Position numbers and translations under genes: made by a program
NCBI RefSeq assembly: GCF_003144395.1
Contig: NZ_PENZ01000034.1
Span: forward strand, 496,001-560,000
Length of the DNA: 64,000 bases
Source of the DNA: Proteus faecis
GTDB taxonomy: Bacteria; Pseudomonadota; Gammaproteobacteria; Enterobacterales; Enterobacteriaceae
Direction of reading: 5' to 3'
The notes under the pieces: generated by a model
The model's database searches: none
Told to the model about the DNA's origin: nothing
The model's input: the letters and a program-made list of their open reading frames with translations, nothing else
In this document: one piece after another, positions 38,254 through 47,261 of the stretch
Layout of the letters: each line of letters begins with the position of its first letter
Numbering within the stretch: position 1 is the first letter of the stretch

Positions 38254-38967
38254 ATGATACAAAAGATCTCACGCCAAAAAGCGTCGCATCAAATTCTTGA
38301 GCAGATAAAGCAAAATATTAGCAACGGAACTTACCCTATTGGTGAAAAGTTACCTTCTGAAAATGTACTTGCTGACGCCTTTGGCGTCAGTCGAGTCCCT
38401 ATCAGAGAAGCATTAGGTGTCTTAGAAGCGAGTGGAATTATTACCTCTCGTCAAGGTGGAGGGCGACGAGTTATAGACCATTCTATCTTGAGTAAATATG
38501 AACCTATTGTAATGGAAATTGCACGTCCTCAAGAGATAGATTCTTTGCTTGAAATGCGTGAGGTCATTGAACATGAAGCGGCTGCTATTGCCGCTTTACG
38601 TCGGACACCAGAAGAATTACTTACTATTGAAAACGCGCATCAAGCCTTTATTTTAGCAACCAAAAAAAATAAAAACATTGGTCATGAAGAAGATTATCAA
38701 TTTCATCGTTCTATTATGGTCGCTTCCCATAATCCTTTTTTTGTTCGGATCTTAGATAACATGCATGAACTTTATCTTGGGGTATTAATGTATTCATTAA
38801 GCCAAAATAAAGGTCGAGAAATAGAAACAGAACGTGTTATTGCAGAACATGAGGCAATTGTTGAATCAATACGCCAACAAGATCACGATGAAACAAGCCA
38901 TAGAATGCGTCTTCATTTAACCAATGTACGTGGCAAATTAAAGCGTTTACAACAAAAAATCAGTTAA
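38254..38967 (+). CDS. GntR/FadR-family (FCD) transcriptional regulator
   Basis: 237 residues. The winged helix occupies about 1-75 (QILEQIKQNISNGTYPIGEKLPSE, then FGVSRVPIREALGVLEASGII), and the C-terminal FCD ligand domain starts with LLEMREVIEHEAAAIAALR; His residues in EEDYQFHRSIMVASHNPF fit its metal site. It lies inside the transporter-oxidase operon, so it probably senses the imported acid or its product and controls its own operon through the palindrome upstream of the TAXI gene. Confidence 0.88.
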   Translation: MIQKISRQKASHQILEQIKQNISNGTYPIGEKLPSENVLADAFGVSRVPIREALGVLEASGIITSRQGGGRRVIDHSILSKYEPIVMEIARPQEIDSLLEMREVIEHEAAAIAALRRTPEELLTIENAHQAFILATKKNKNIGHEEDYQFHRSIMVASHNPFFVRILDNMHELYLGVLMYSLSQNKGREIETERVIAEHEAIVESIRQQDHDETSHRMRLHLTNVRGKLKRLQQKIS

Positions 38968-38982
38968 CTCACTCTTTGTAAA

Positions 38983-40185
38983 ATGGATAATATTATGACT
39001 TATGACGTTATTATCATCGGTGCAGGATTAGTCGGATTAGGCGTTGCCAGTGCATTACAAGAAAGCCAACCTGAACTTAAATTACTGGTGATTGATAAAG
39101 AATCAGGCCCTGCTGTTCACCAAAGTGGGCATAACAGTAATGTTGTTCATTCAGGAATTTATTACACGCCAGGAAGCCTTAAAGCAAGGTTAGCAAAACA
39201 AGGCAATATTACGACATATGCGTTTTGCCAACAACATAATCTCTATTATGACCGTTGTGGCAAAGTTATTGTTGCTACCAATGAAGCAGAGTTAAAAGCA
39301 TTAGAAAATATCTATCAACGTGGCATCGAAAATGGGCTTGAAGTGATCAAAATGACGGAAGCTGAGCTTAAAGTCAGAGAGCCTTATGTCAATGGTATTG
39401 CAGCTCTATTAGTTCCGGATGCAGGTATTGTAAATTACCCTGAAATTGCGGCGAAACATGTTGAAATTATTCAATCACGAGGTGGAAAATTTGCGTTTGG
39501 ACAAGCGGTTACAGCCATTAATGAAACCGATGATACTGTCACCATCACAACATCCAATAATCAATTTACAAGCAAATGGTTGATTAACTGCGCCGGCTTA
39601 TTTAGCGATCGTATTGCTAAAATGGCAGGCTATGACACAGGTATGAAAATAGTCCCATTCCGTGGTGAATACTTTATGCTTAATAGTAATAAAAACTACT
39701 TAGTAAACCATCTTATCTACCCTGTACCTAACCCTGATTTTCCCTTCTTAGGTGTACATTTTACGCGCATGTATAACGGACATCGCGATGTGGGGCCTAA
39801 TGCGGTATTGGCATTTAAACGTGAAGGCTATAAAAAAAGCGATATTAATTTAAAAGATCTTGCTGAAGTGCTCACTTATAAAGGATTTTGGAAAATTGCT
39901 GGAAATTATTTAGGTGAAGGAATGGCAGAGCTTCGTCGCTCATATTCACGAAAACTATTTACGGCAAATGCACAAAAACTCATTCCTGATTTACGTGAAG
40001 CAGATATTCATCCAGGCCCTGCGGGTGTTCGAGCACAAGCGTTAACTCGTGAAGGGAAATTAGTAGATGATTTCCACTTTGTAAAAGGCAAACGCTCACT
40101 ACACGTTTGTAATGCCCCATCACCTGCTGCAACGGCGTCTATTGAAATAGGCCGAGAAATAGTAAAAGAGCATTTTTCTTTATAA
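38983..40185 (+). CDS. lhgO: L-2-hydroxyglutarate oxidase/dehydrogenase (LhgO family)
   Basis: 400-residue FAD protein that oxidises L-2-hydroxyglutarate to 2-oxoglutarate. N-terminal dinucleotide motif DVIIIGAGLVGLGVASAL, then HQSGHNSNVVHSGIYYTPGSLKA, INCAGLFSDRIAK, and PFRGEYFML; the C-terminus has GPAGVRAQALTREGKLVDDF and CNAPSPAATASIEIG, all as in E. coli LhgO. In E. coli the gene is in the csiD operon; here it follows a TRAP importer, suggesting uptake and oxidation of a 2-hydroxy acid. Two in-frame ATGs four codons apart (38983, 38995) are possible starts. Confidence 0.88.
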   Translation: MDNIMTYDVIIIGAGLVGLGVASALQESQPELKLLVIDKESGPAVHQSGHNSNVVHSGIYYTPGSLKARLAKQGNITTYAFCQQHNLYYDRCGKVIVATNEAELKALENIYQRGIENGLEVIKMTEAELKVREPYVNGIAALLVPDAGIVNYPEIAAKHVEIIQSRGGKFAFGQAVTAINETDDTVTITTSNNQFTSKWLINCAGLFSDRIAKMAGYDTGMKIVPFRGEYFMLNSNKNYLVNHLIYPVPNPDFPFLGVHFTRMYNGHRDVGPNAVLAFKREGYKKSDINLKDLAEVLTYKGFWKIAGNYLGEGMAELRRSYSRKLFTANAQKLIPDLREADIHPGPAGVRAQALTREGKLVDDFHFVKGKRSLHVCNAPSPAATASIEIGREIVKEHFSL

Positions 40186-40213
40186 TTGAAAGAAGATACT
40201 GCGAGTAAAAATA

Positions 40214-40246
40214 ATAAATAGCACTGAAACTCATCAGTGCTTTTTA
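40214..40246. terminator. Terminator after lhgO
   Basis: AGCACTGA (40220-40227), loop AACTCA, TCAGTGCT (40234-40241), then TTTT. It is placed between two convergent genes and may serve both. Confidence 0.85.
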
Positions 40247-40248
40247 TA

Positions 40249-41142
40249 TCACTCACAACACTCTTTTAGCGCTTCATTTATTAGCCACTGCTGAAATATT
40301 TCCATTGATGCAGTCATTGGCTTTGACTTTAAATATGTTAGCCAATATTTTCCTAATTCAACTTCTATTTTAAAGGGCTGTACTAACTGTCCATTCTTAA
40401 TTTCTCTTGAAAACATTTTTGCTGGAGCTAATGCAACTCCCCCTTCATAAATTGCACTTTCAATCATTAAACGTGAAGAGTCAAAAATAGAACCCGTTAT
40501 TTTTATCGGTGATATTTCTGCTTTTTCAAACCATTTTAACCACTCATCTTCTCGATATGAGCGATATAAATTTTCATTTATTAAGTCAGTCGGATGTTGT
40601 AAACGCTTCGCTGTATCTGATGAACATAACACCGTCAATGGTGCAGGAAATAGTGCCTTATTATGTGTCAATGGCCATAACCCCTCACCAAATCGAATAG
40701 CAAAATCCAATCCTTCGGTAGCTAAATTAACCACATTATTATTGGTTCTCAAATTTACTTCTATTCTTGGATAGAGTTGCCTGAATTCAGTCAATCTGGA
40801 TAACAACCATCCCACAGCGAATGTGCCGACAGCCGCAATGGAAACCACATCTCGATATTCACCGCGTTCAAATTGTTTAAATACACGCTCAATATCACTA
40901 AAAGCTGTTGTTAATACAGAAAATAAGATCTGCGCGTCATCCGTCATTTCTAAGCCTCGAGGTAACCGCTTAAAAAGAGTAACACCAAGTCGATCTTCTA
41001 ACATCCTCACTTGTTGGCTAACAGCCCCTTGAGTGACATACAGCTCTAATGCCGCTTTGGTAAAATTAAGATGTCTTGCTGAAGCTTCAAATGCACGTAA
41101 TGCATTTAGGGGGAGATGAGTTCGCATAGTACGCTTAGTCAT
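40249..41142 (-). CDS. cumR: LysR-type regulator of the class A beta-lactamase (CumR/AmpR-like)
   Basis: 297 residues. N-terminal LysR helix-turn-helix LNALRAFEASARHLNFTKAALELYVTQGAVSQQVRML at about 12-48, closely resembling AmpR; C-terminal effector-binding domain. It is divergent from the beta-lactamase gene with 156 bp between, as described for cumR-cumA of P. vulgaris. It should activate the enzyme upon cell-wall precursor signals (by family knowledge). Confidence 0.9.
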   Translation of the reverse strand: MTKRTMRTHLPLNALRAFEASARHLNFTKAALELYVTQGAVSQQVRMLEDRLGVTLFKRLPRGLEMTDDAQILFSVLTTAFSDIERVFKQFERGEYRDVVSIAAVGTFAVGWLLSRLTEFRQLYPRIEVNLRTNNNVVNLATEGLDFAIRFGEGLWPLTHNKALFPAPLTVLCSSDTAKRLQHPTDLINENLYRSYREDEWLKWFEKAEISPIKITGSIFDSSRLMIESAIYEGGVALAPAKMFSREIKNGQLVQPFKIEVELGKYWLTYLKSKPMTASMEIFQQWLINEALKECCE

Positions 41143-41175
41143 TAGATTTTCTATAAGCTAAGGTGATTTATTATC

Positions 41176-41193
41176 GATTGTCAATAAATCAAT
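41176..41193. promoter_or_regulatory. Candidate LysR-type operator between cumR and hugA
   Basis: GATT-N7-AATC (41176-41190), also readable as ATTG-N9-CAAT (41177-41193), is an inverted repeat with the T-N11-A character of LysR sites, in the divergent region. By-eye call only. Confidence 0.4.
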
Positions 41194-41298
41194 TAAATAG
41201 GATATTGCACCGTATAAATAAACGGCTCTATATCTACGCAATAACTGTCTATTTATATTGATATTTTCTTCATTAAATTAATATGAGCAACAATAACT

Positions 41299-42195
41299 AT
41301 GTTTAAAAAAACATTTCGCCAAACTGCTGCGATCGCAGTTTCATTAATATCTCTATTGGCATCCCCCACTCTATGGGCTAACACCAATAATACAATTGAA
41401 GCGCAATTAAGTGAGCTTGAAAAATACAGTCAAGGTCGTTTAGGGGTGGCTTTAATCAACACGGAAGATAACTCACAAATAACATACCGTGGTGAAGAAC
41501 GTTTTGCGATGGCAAGTACAAGTAAAGTTATGGCTGTTGCGGCTGTTTTAAAAGAGAGTGAAAAACAAGCGGGATTATTAGATAAGAACATTACGATTAA
41601 AAAATCTGACTTAGTTGCTTACAGTCCTATTACAGAAAAGCATTTAGTAACAGGAATGTCTTTAGCTCAATTAAGTGCGGCTACATTGCAATATAGCGAT
41701 AATACAGCCATGAATAAAATATTAGATTATTTAGGTGGTCCAACCAAAGTCACTCAATTTGCACGTTCAATTAATGATGTAACTTATCGTCTAGATCGTA
41801 AAGAGCCTGAATTAAATACAGCAATTCATGGTGATCCTCGTGATACGACGTCTCCAATTGCCATGGCTAAAAGCCTTCAGGCATTGACATTAGGTGACGC
41901 ATTAGGCCTATCTCAACGTCAACAACTTGTTACTTGGTTAAAGGGTAATACAACAGGTGATCACAGTATTAAAGCGGGTTTACCAAAACATTGGATTGTT
42001 GGCGATAAAACCGGCAGTGGTGATTATGGTACGACTAACGATATTGCCGTTATTTGGCCAGAAAACCATGCACCATTAATTTTAGTCGTTTATTTTACAC
42101 AACAAGAAAAAGATGCAAAAAACCGTAAAGATATTATTGCTAAAGCTGCTGAAATTGTCACAAAAGAGTTTGCCAATTCATCTCAATCAAAATAA
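41299..42195 (+). CDS. hugA: Class A extended-spectrum beta-lactamase HugA/CumA
   Basis: 298-residue periplasmic serine beta-lactamase that hydrolyses penicillins and oxyimino-cephalosporins such as cefuroxime and cefotaxime. Signal peptide to about residue 27 (ends TLWA). Active site: S73-T-S-K76 (Ambler Ser70-Lys73), SDN 133-135, E169 in RKEPELN (Ambler Glu166), and KTG 237-239 followed by Ser (Ambler 237), a serine linked with activity on cefotaxime-like drugs. It is chromosomal, next to its LysR regulator, and matches the P. penneri/P. vulgaris enzymes. Confidence 0.95.
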   Translation: MFKKTFRQTAAIAVSLISLLASPTLWANTNNTIEAQLSELEKYSQGRLGVALINTEDNSQITYRGEERFAMASTSKVMAVAAVLKESEKQAGLLDKNITIKKSDLVAYSPITEKHLVTGMSLAQLSAATLQYSDNTAMNKILDYLGGPTKVTQFARSINDVTYRLDRKEPELNTAIHGDPRDTTSPIAMAKSLQALTLGDALGLSQRQQLVTWLKGNTTGDHSIKAGLPKHWIVGDKTGSGDYGTTNDIAVIWPENHAPLILVVYFTQQEKDAKNRKDIIAKAAEIVTKEFANSSQSK

Positions 42196-42304
42196 ATTTC
42201 TTTATTGATAATCTAAATAAGAAATTAAATATAATAATAAAGCTATTTATTAGCTCCATTATTAAAGCGGGATAATTTAACTTATCGTTACAAAAAAGTA
42301 GTTA

Positions 42305-42340
42305 TAAAAAAGCCTCCGTTAAATTAACTAGAGGCTTTCT
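42305..42340. terminator. Bidirectional terminator after hugA
   Basis: AAAGCCTC (42309-42316) pairs with GAGGCTTT (42331-42338); flanked by A-run on the left and T on the right, between convergent genes. Confidence 0.75.
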
Positions 42341-42395
42341 CTACTAACATATTATGTGATGATTAAAAATCAACTAAACCTAGATGATTAGAAAA

Positions 42396-42860
42396 TTAAA
42401 GTGGTAAAGCAAAACTCACTTTTACCGTTTCCATTGGTACTTCTGTTTTTATACTTTGGATGCTTGGAATTTGCGTTAAATAATCGGCATGAAAACGACG
42501 ATATGTTGCTAAATCTTTCGTCACTATTCGAATAAGAGCATCGCATTCACCCGCCATTAAATGGCACTCAACCACTTCAGGTAATACCTTGATAGCCTTT
42601 ACAAATTCTTCAATAGTTTCAGCATCTTGTGCTCTAAACCAAATTCTTGCAAATAAAGATAATCCCGCATCAACCTTACTACCATCTAATACAGCAACAT
42701 AACGAGTGATCACACCCGATTCTTCGAGTAAACGCACACGACGAAGACAAGGAGAAGGTGAGAGTCCAACCTCTTTTGCCAGCTCAATGTTCTGGATTTT
42801 GCCATCACGCTGAAGCACCTGCAAAATATGTTTATCTATTTTATCTAATTTTATTGACAT
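42396..42860 (-). CDS. Lrp/AsnC family transcriptional regulator
   Basis: 154 residues. N-terminal winged helix LDKIDKHILQVLQRDGKIQNIELAKEVGLSPSPCLRRVRLLEESG at 5-49 and a C-terminal RAM ligand/oligomerisation domain (VVECHLMAGECDALIRIVTKDL). ATG at 42860 is used; one codon earlier is a TTG. It is divergent from a LysE-type exporter, a common regulator-exporter pair in which the exported amino acid is the signal. Confidence 0.88.
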   Translation of the reverse strand: MSIKLDKIDKHILQVLQRDGKIQNIELAKEVGLSPSPCLRRVRLLEESGVITRYVAVLDGSKVDAGLSLFARIWFRAQDAETIEEFVKAIKVLPEVVECHLMAGECDALIRIVTKDLATYRRFHADYLTQIPSIQSIKTEVPMETVKVSFALPL

Positions 42861-43021
42861 CAAAGATTAACCTTAATTCTATTTGTGGAATTTTATTGCC
42901 AATTAATTCTTTTTGTTAGCAACAAAGCAACCCGATTTTTTCGAAAACATCATATAATCTTTCCGCTAAATTTCACAGCAAAAACGATCTTCCTCTTAAA
43001 CTATCTCTGTCAGGTGAAAAG

Positions 43022-43633
43022 ATGGAATTTAACACTTTATTATTATTTGCACTGACTGTTCTACCGCTGATATGTACACCTGGGCCCGATATTCTTTTTA
43101 TCTCCTCCCAAGGACTATCCGGGGGTATGAAATCAGCATGGATTGCCAACACTGGCGTTATATCAGGCTATTTAACTCATGCATTATTGAGCGCATTAGG
43201 GCTTGCCGCCTTAGTATCAGCATCCCCCATTTTATTTCATTTACTTAAATGGGTTGGTGTGTTTTATATCAGTTATCTTGCAGTCAAAATGTTGATATCC
43301 GCCTGCAAAAAAGGCCAATTAGCTCTCGATGCCTCAAAAACCTCACACTTATTTCGTAAAGGTTTTTTAACTAGTTTTCTTAATCCTAAAGGGCTATTAG
43401 TTTATTTGGCTATTTTACCAAACTTTATTGATCATCATAATGATATCGCAACACAATCATTGCTGTTATCTGGGATATTTATCACGACTTGTTTAATTAT
43501 TTATGGTCTACTCGGCACCTTTTTTGCTTATATTGGCTTAAAAGGCGGTTTAAGTGAAAAACGTCGTCGCTATAACGATGGTATTGCAGGTGGATTACTC
43601 ACTTTTGCGGCAATTAATTTGGCTTTAAATTAG
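43022..43633 (+). CDS. LysE/RhtB family amino-acid exporter
   Basis: 203 residues, about six transmembrane segments. The N-terminal signature ALTVLPLICTPGPDILFISSQGLSGG (residues about 10-35) and the FRKGFLTSFLNPKGLLVYLAILPNF block are characteristic of LysE/RhtB translocators. Substrate not determinable; probably amino acids. It is divergent from an Lrp-type regulator (161 bp between). Confidence 0.88.
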   Translation: MEFNTLLLFALTVLPLICTPGPDILFISSQGLSGGMKSAWIANTGVISGYLTHALLSALGLAALVSASPILFHLLKWVGVFYISYLAVKMLISACKKGQLALDASKTSHLFRKGFLTSFLNPKGLLVYLAILPNFIDHHNDIATQSLLLSGIFITTCLIIYGLLGTFFAYIGLKGGLSEKRRRYNDGIAGGLLTFAAINLALN

Positions 43634-43689
43634 CCTTAATCCTAAGCACTATTTATTATTCTAGTCAGTATTTGACCACAAGAATGCCT

Positions 43690-44259
43690 CTATTTAAGTG
43701 GTCGAATATCTGACCATAATAATTGGCAATTTGCGGTTAACGGCTTTATTTCACCTTCTCGAATATCAGGTAGCCACCAAGCCCCCTGTCCTTTCGATAA
43801 ACTTTGGCAAGTCGCGCCTAGTAAAGTCCATTCACCTTGAGTGACATAAATTAACCCTGCATGAGAGCTAGGCAAAATAAGCGGTTGTGTTACTAAGGTC
43901 GTCTCTGCTTTCCAGCATGTTCGTCGCACCATAATATTTAGGCACTTTACGCCGCCTTTAATAAGCTCAGATTTAACATAGATATCACCTGAAAAATCAA
44001 AAGGCTGATAAGCATCTGTAACAGAATGACTAAGAAAATCTGGACTAATTAAATTGATACCATTACCTTCTAACAACACTATTTGCCGTTCAATGTCAGG
44101 AAACTGTCCTAATGAGCTATTTTCTTCGATAGAGGTTAAACACGCTCGCCATGAAAAATCATTATTAACTGGCCAGCACACAATTTCTTGCGTTGTGCCT
44201 TTTTGATTATTCCATGATATAAACGGTAACTCTTGTTGATCAAAACAACGTAGCTTCAT
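43690..44259 (-). CDS. HutD/Ves family protein
   Basis: 189 residues, cupin-like beta protein of the HutD/Ves (DUF886) family. It shares with E. coli Ves the features SWNNQKGTTQEIVCWP, FSWRACLTSIEENSSLGQFP, the ERQIVLLEG strand and GQGAWWLPD. HutD is associated with histidine catabolism in pseudomonads and Ves with cold response in E. coli; the biochemical role is unknown. ATG at 44259 is preceded by a perfect AGGAGGA; an upstream in-frame ATG overlaps that site and is rejected. Confidence 0.84.
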   Translation of the reverse strand: MKLRCFDQQELPFISWNNQKGTTQEIVCWPVNNDFSWRACLTSIEENSSLGQFPDIERQIVLLEGNGINLISPDFLSHSVTDAYQPFDFSGDIYVKSELIKGGVKCLNIMVRRTCWKAETTLVTQPLILPSSHAGLIYVTQGEWTLLGATCQSLSKGQGAWWLPDIREGEIKPLTANCQLLWSDIRPLK

Positions 44260-44373
44260 TGTATCCTCCTGCAATATCTGGCTATCAGTCTGATAATGAG
44301 GTTAAGGATTAATCATTGGAGATTACCGCCAATAAATCAATAGTTAACTTTTAAAAGTGTGCACTGACGTCAG

Positions 44374-45789
44374 CTATTTACGTCGTAATTTCTTGCACCC
44401 TTCACCAATTATTTCCATTCCTTTTTCAGTACGACTATTCCATTGAAAAGAAGAGTTTAAACGAAATGCATGATCAAATTGGGAGCTAGTGGAAAACATT
44501 GAACCGGGAGCAATACTGACTCCTCTTTCTAATGCAAAGTGATAGAGTTTATTCGCATCAAATGTTGATTCAAACTCTAACCAAAGAAAGTATCCTCCTG
44601 ATGGAATATTCACTTTTACATCTTCTGGTAAATATGTTTGTATTGCCTGTAACATGCGATAACGTCTTTGTTCTAATAATAATCTTAATCGGCGAAGATG
44701 CGTATCATAACCACCTTGTGACAAATAATCGGCAATAGCTTGTTGTGTTGGCATACTCGCAGATACTGTACTCATCATTTGCAACTGCTGTATTTTTGTT
44801 GCGTGTTTTCCAGCTGCAACCCAACCCACACGAAATCCCGGCGCAAGACATTTAGAAAAAGAAGCGCAATGTAAAACGCTATTTGTTTTATCAAAACCTT
44901 TTACTGGCATAGGTGCTTTCTGGCTGTTATAGAGTTCACCATAAACATCATCTTCGATTAGCGTTATCTGTTTCTTCGTTAATATGTCCACCAGCCTTAT
45001 TTTATTTTCATCAGGCATTGTTCCACCTAACGGATTTTGACAATGGCTCATCAACCAACAGGCTTTAATTTCGTATTGCTCAACCACTTTTTCGAGTTCA
45101 TCTAAACAAATTCCTGTTACTGGATCTGTTCTAATGGCAATCGCTTTTAATCGTAAACGCTCTATTGCTTGTAATGCACCATAAAATGCAGGTGATTCAA
45201 TCACAACCCAATCACCCGGTTCAGTAACAGCTTGCAAGCTAAAACTTAGTGATTCCATTGCACCAGCCGTAATGACAATTTCATCTGGAGAGACATGAAT
45301 GCCTTGTAATGCATAGCGTTGTGCAATGTTACGGCGTAACTTTTCATTTCCCGGAGGTAGATTAATCACTGAACTTTGGGGCGCTAAATGTCTTGCAGCA
45401 GAAGCTAACGCCCTACTTAATTTAGGCTGAATAAATAAGCTGGGATCGGGGAAAGCGGAACCAAAAGGAATAATAGCAGGATCTTTACACGCTTGAAGTA
45501 CATTGAAAATAGAGGTGCTTATTTCAACATTTTCACTCATATGTAACCCTTTGCTAGCTGTCACTTGACCAAAGCGGTTGTTACGATGTGCAACGTAATA
45601 ACCTGATTGTGGTCGCGCAGCTATCCATCCTTGGCTTTCTAATAGCTGATACGATTGTAAAACCGTCATTAAACTTAAACCTGACTGTTTCACCGTATCC
45701 CGCAATGAAGGTAAACGGTCGCCAGATTGCCAAATATTATCTTCAATTTGTTGGCGTATTTGCGCTGCAAGCTGTTCATATCGAGTCAT
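44374..45789 (-). CDS. ydcR: MocR-type regulator (GntR helix-turn-helix fused to aminotransferase), YdcR-like
   Basis: 471 residues. An N-terminal GntR winged helix (YEQLAAQIRQQIEDNIWQSGDRLPSLRD, then SLMTVLQSYQLLESQGWI) is fused to a class I aminotransferase-like domain with the PLP-lysine motif CASFSKCLAPGFRVGW. It resembles E. coli YdcR over its whole length. MocR proteins are transcription factors that use PLP-linked effectors. It is divergent from cioAB (137 bp), so it could regulate that operon, but this is not shown. Confidence 0.85.
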   Translation of the reverse strand: MTRYEQLAAQIRQQIEDNIWQSGDRLPSLRDTVKQSGLSLMTVLQSYQLLESQGWIAARPQSGYYVAHRNNRFGQVTASKGLHMSENVEISTSIFNVLQACKDPAIIPFGSAFPDPSLFIQPKLSRALASAARHLAPQSSVINLPPGNEKLRRNIAQRYALQGIHVSPDEIVITAGAMESLSFSLQAVTEPGDWVVIESPAFYGALQAIERLRLKAIAIRTDPVTGICLDELEKVVEQYEIKACWLMSHCQNPLGGTMPDENKIRLVDILTKKQITLIEDDVYGELYNSQKAPMPVKGFDKTNSVLHCASFSKCLAPGFRVGWVAAGKHATKIQQLQMMSTVSASMPTQQAIADYLSQGGYDTHLRRLRLLLEQRRYRMLQAIQTYLPEDVKVNIPSGGYFLWLEFESTFDANKLYHFALERGVSIAPGSMFSTSSQFDHAFRLNSSFQWNSRTEKGMEIIGEGCKKLRRK

Positions 45790-45926
45790 ATAAAACTGTT
45801 TACCTCAAAACTGTTATAGTCATTTTTAAACTTATTGTCACTATTATAGCTTACTGTCATATGGTCTACTAATCCACACGATTTACCTGCAATTTACATT
45901 TTTATATCAATAAAACGAGGTTTTTT

Positions 45927-47261
45927 ATGCTTGGATTAAGTGCCTTTGATTTGGCGCGTATCCAGTTTGCGTTCACCGTTTCTTTCCATATTATCTTCCC
46001 CGCAATTACTATCGGACTGGCTAGTTTTTTAGCTGTATTGGAAGGTTTATGGTTAAAAACGCGCAATAAGGATTATTTAGCGCTATTTCATTTTTGGTCA
46101 AAAATATTCGCAGTTAACTTTGCGATGGGCGTTGTATCTGGTTTAGTCATGGCCTATCAATTTGGAACCAACTGGAGTTTTTTCTCTGATTTTGCGGGCT
46201 CAATTACAGGCCCTCTACTCACTTATGAAGTGCTTACCGCTTTCTTTTTAGAAGCCGGTTTCTTAGGTGTGATGTTGTTTGGCTGGAATAAAGTTGGTGA
46301 AAAACTTCATTTTTTTGCAACCTGTATGGTGGCATTAGGTACATTAATGTCTACGTTTTGGATCTTGGCTTCAAATAGCTGGATGCAAACACCACAAGGA
46401 TTTGAAATTATAAATAACCAAGTTGTTCCAATAGATTGGATAGCTGTTATTTTCAATCCATCGTTCCCTTATCGCCTTGCTCATATGGGGGTCGCAGCTT
46501 TCCTTGCTTCCGCCTTCTTTATTGCTGCATCTGCCTCATGGCATCTACTCAAAGGCCATAAAACATCAGCCATGAAAAAGATGCTTTCAATGTCTTTATG
46601 GATGATTTTAATTTTAGCGCCTATTCAAGCTCTCATTGGCGATGTCCATGGGTTAAATACGTTAAAACATCAACCCGCGAAAATAGCCGCGATTGAAGGT
46701 CATTGGGAAAATAAACGAGGAGAAGCAACACCATTAATTCTCTTTGGTATACCTGATATGGATGCCGAAGAAACAAAATATAAGATAGAAATTCCTTATC
46801 TTGGTAGCATGATCTTAACTCATAGCTTAGACAAACAAGTTCCAGCATTAAAAGAGTTTCCTAAAGAAGATCGACCTAACTCACTTATCGTTTTCTGGTC
46901 TTTCCGCATTATGGTTGGCCTTGGCATATTAATGATTTTCATCGGTGTTTGGGGAACTTGGCTACGATATAAAAAGAAACTTTATGAATCTAAAACTTTC
47001 TTACGCTTAACGTTTTTAATGGCGCCTTCAGGACTTATCGCTATTCTTGCCGGTTGGTTTACAACAGAAGTAGGACGTCAACCTTGGGTTGTTTATGGCA
47101 TACAACGGACAAGAGATGCCGTATCTGCACATGGTGAAATGCATATGAGTATAAGCTTGCTGATCTTCTTGGTCGTTTATAGCTCTGTATTCGGTATTGG
47201 ATATGCCTATATGTTAAAACTGATCCGCAAAGGTACACCGGAGGTTCATCATGGGAATTGA
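45927..47261 (+). CDS. cioA: Cyanide-insensitive quinol oxidase subunit I (CioA/CydA family)
   Basis: 444-residue membrane subunit carrying the hemes of a bd-type oxidase that reduces O2 with quinol. Axial heme ligand candidates are H21 in VSFHIIFPA, the His in LAHMGVAAF, and the Met in SFRIMVGLG. It has the quinol-side GRQPWVVYGIQRTRDAVS. The Q-loop is short, as in the CIO subclass (444 residues against about 520 in E. coli CydA). It overlaps cioB by 11 nt. Confidence 0.9.
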   Translation: MLGLSAFDLARIQFAFTVSFHIIFPAITIGLASFLAVLEGLWLKTRNKDYLALFHFWSKIFAVNFAMGVVSGLVMAYQFGTNWSFFSDFAGSITGPLLTYEVLTAFFLEAGFLGVMLFGWNKVGEKLHFFATCMVALGTLMSTFWILASNSWMQTPQGFEIINNQVVPIDWIAVIFNPSFPYRLAHMGVAAFLASAFFIAASASWHLLKGHKTSAMKKMLSMSLWMILILAPIQALIGDVHGLNTLKHQPAKIAAIEGHWENKRGEATPLILFGIPDMDAEETKYKIEIPYLGSMILTHSLDKQVPALKEFPKEDRPNSLIVFWSFRIMVGLGILMIFIGVWGTWLRYKKKLYESKTFLRLTFLMAPSGLIAILAGWFTTEVGRQPWVVYGIQRTRDAVSAHGEMHMSISLLIFLVVYSSVFGIGYAYMLKLIRKGTPEVHHGN

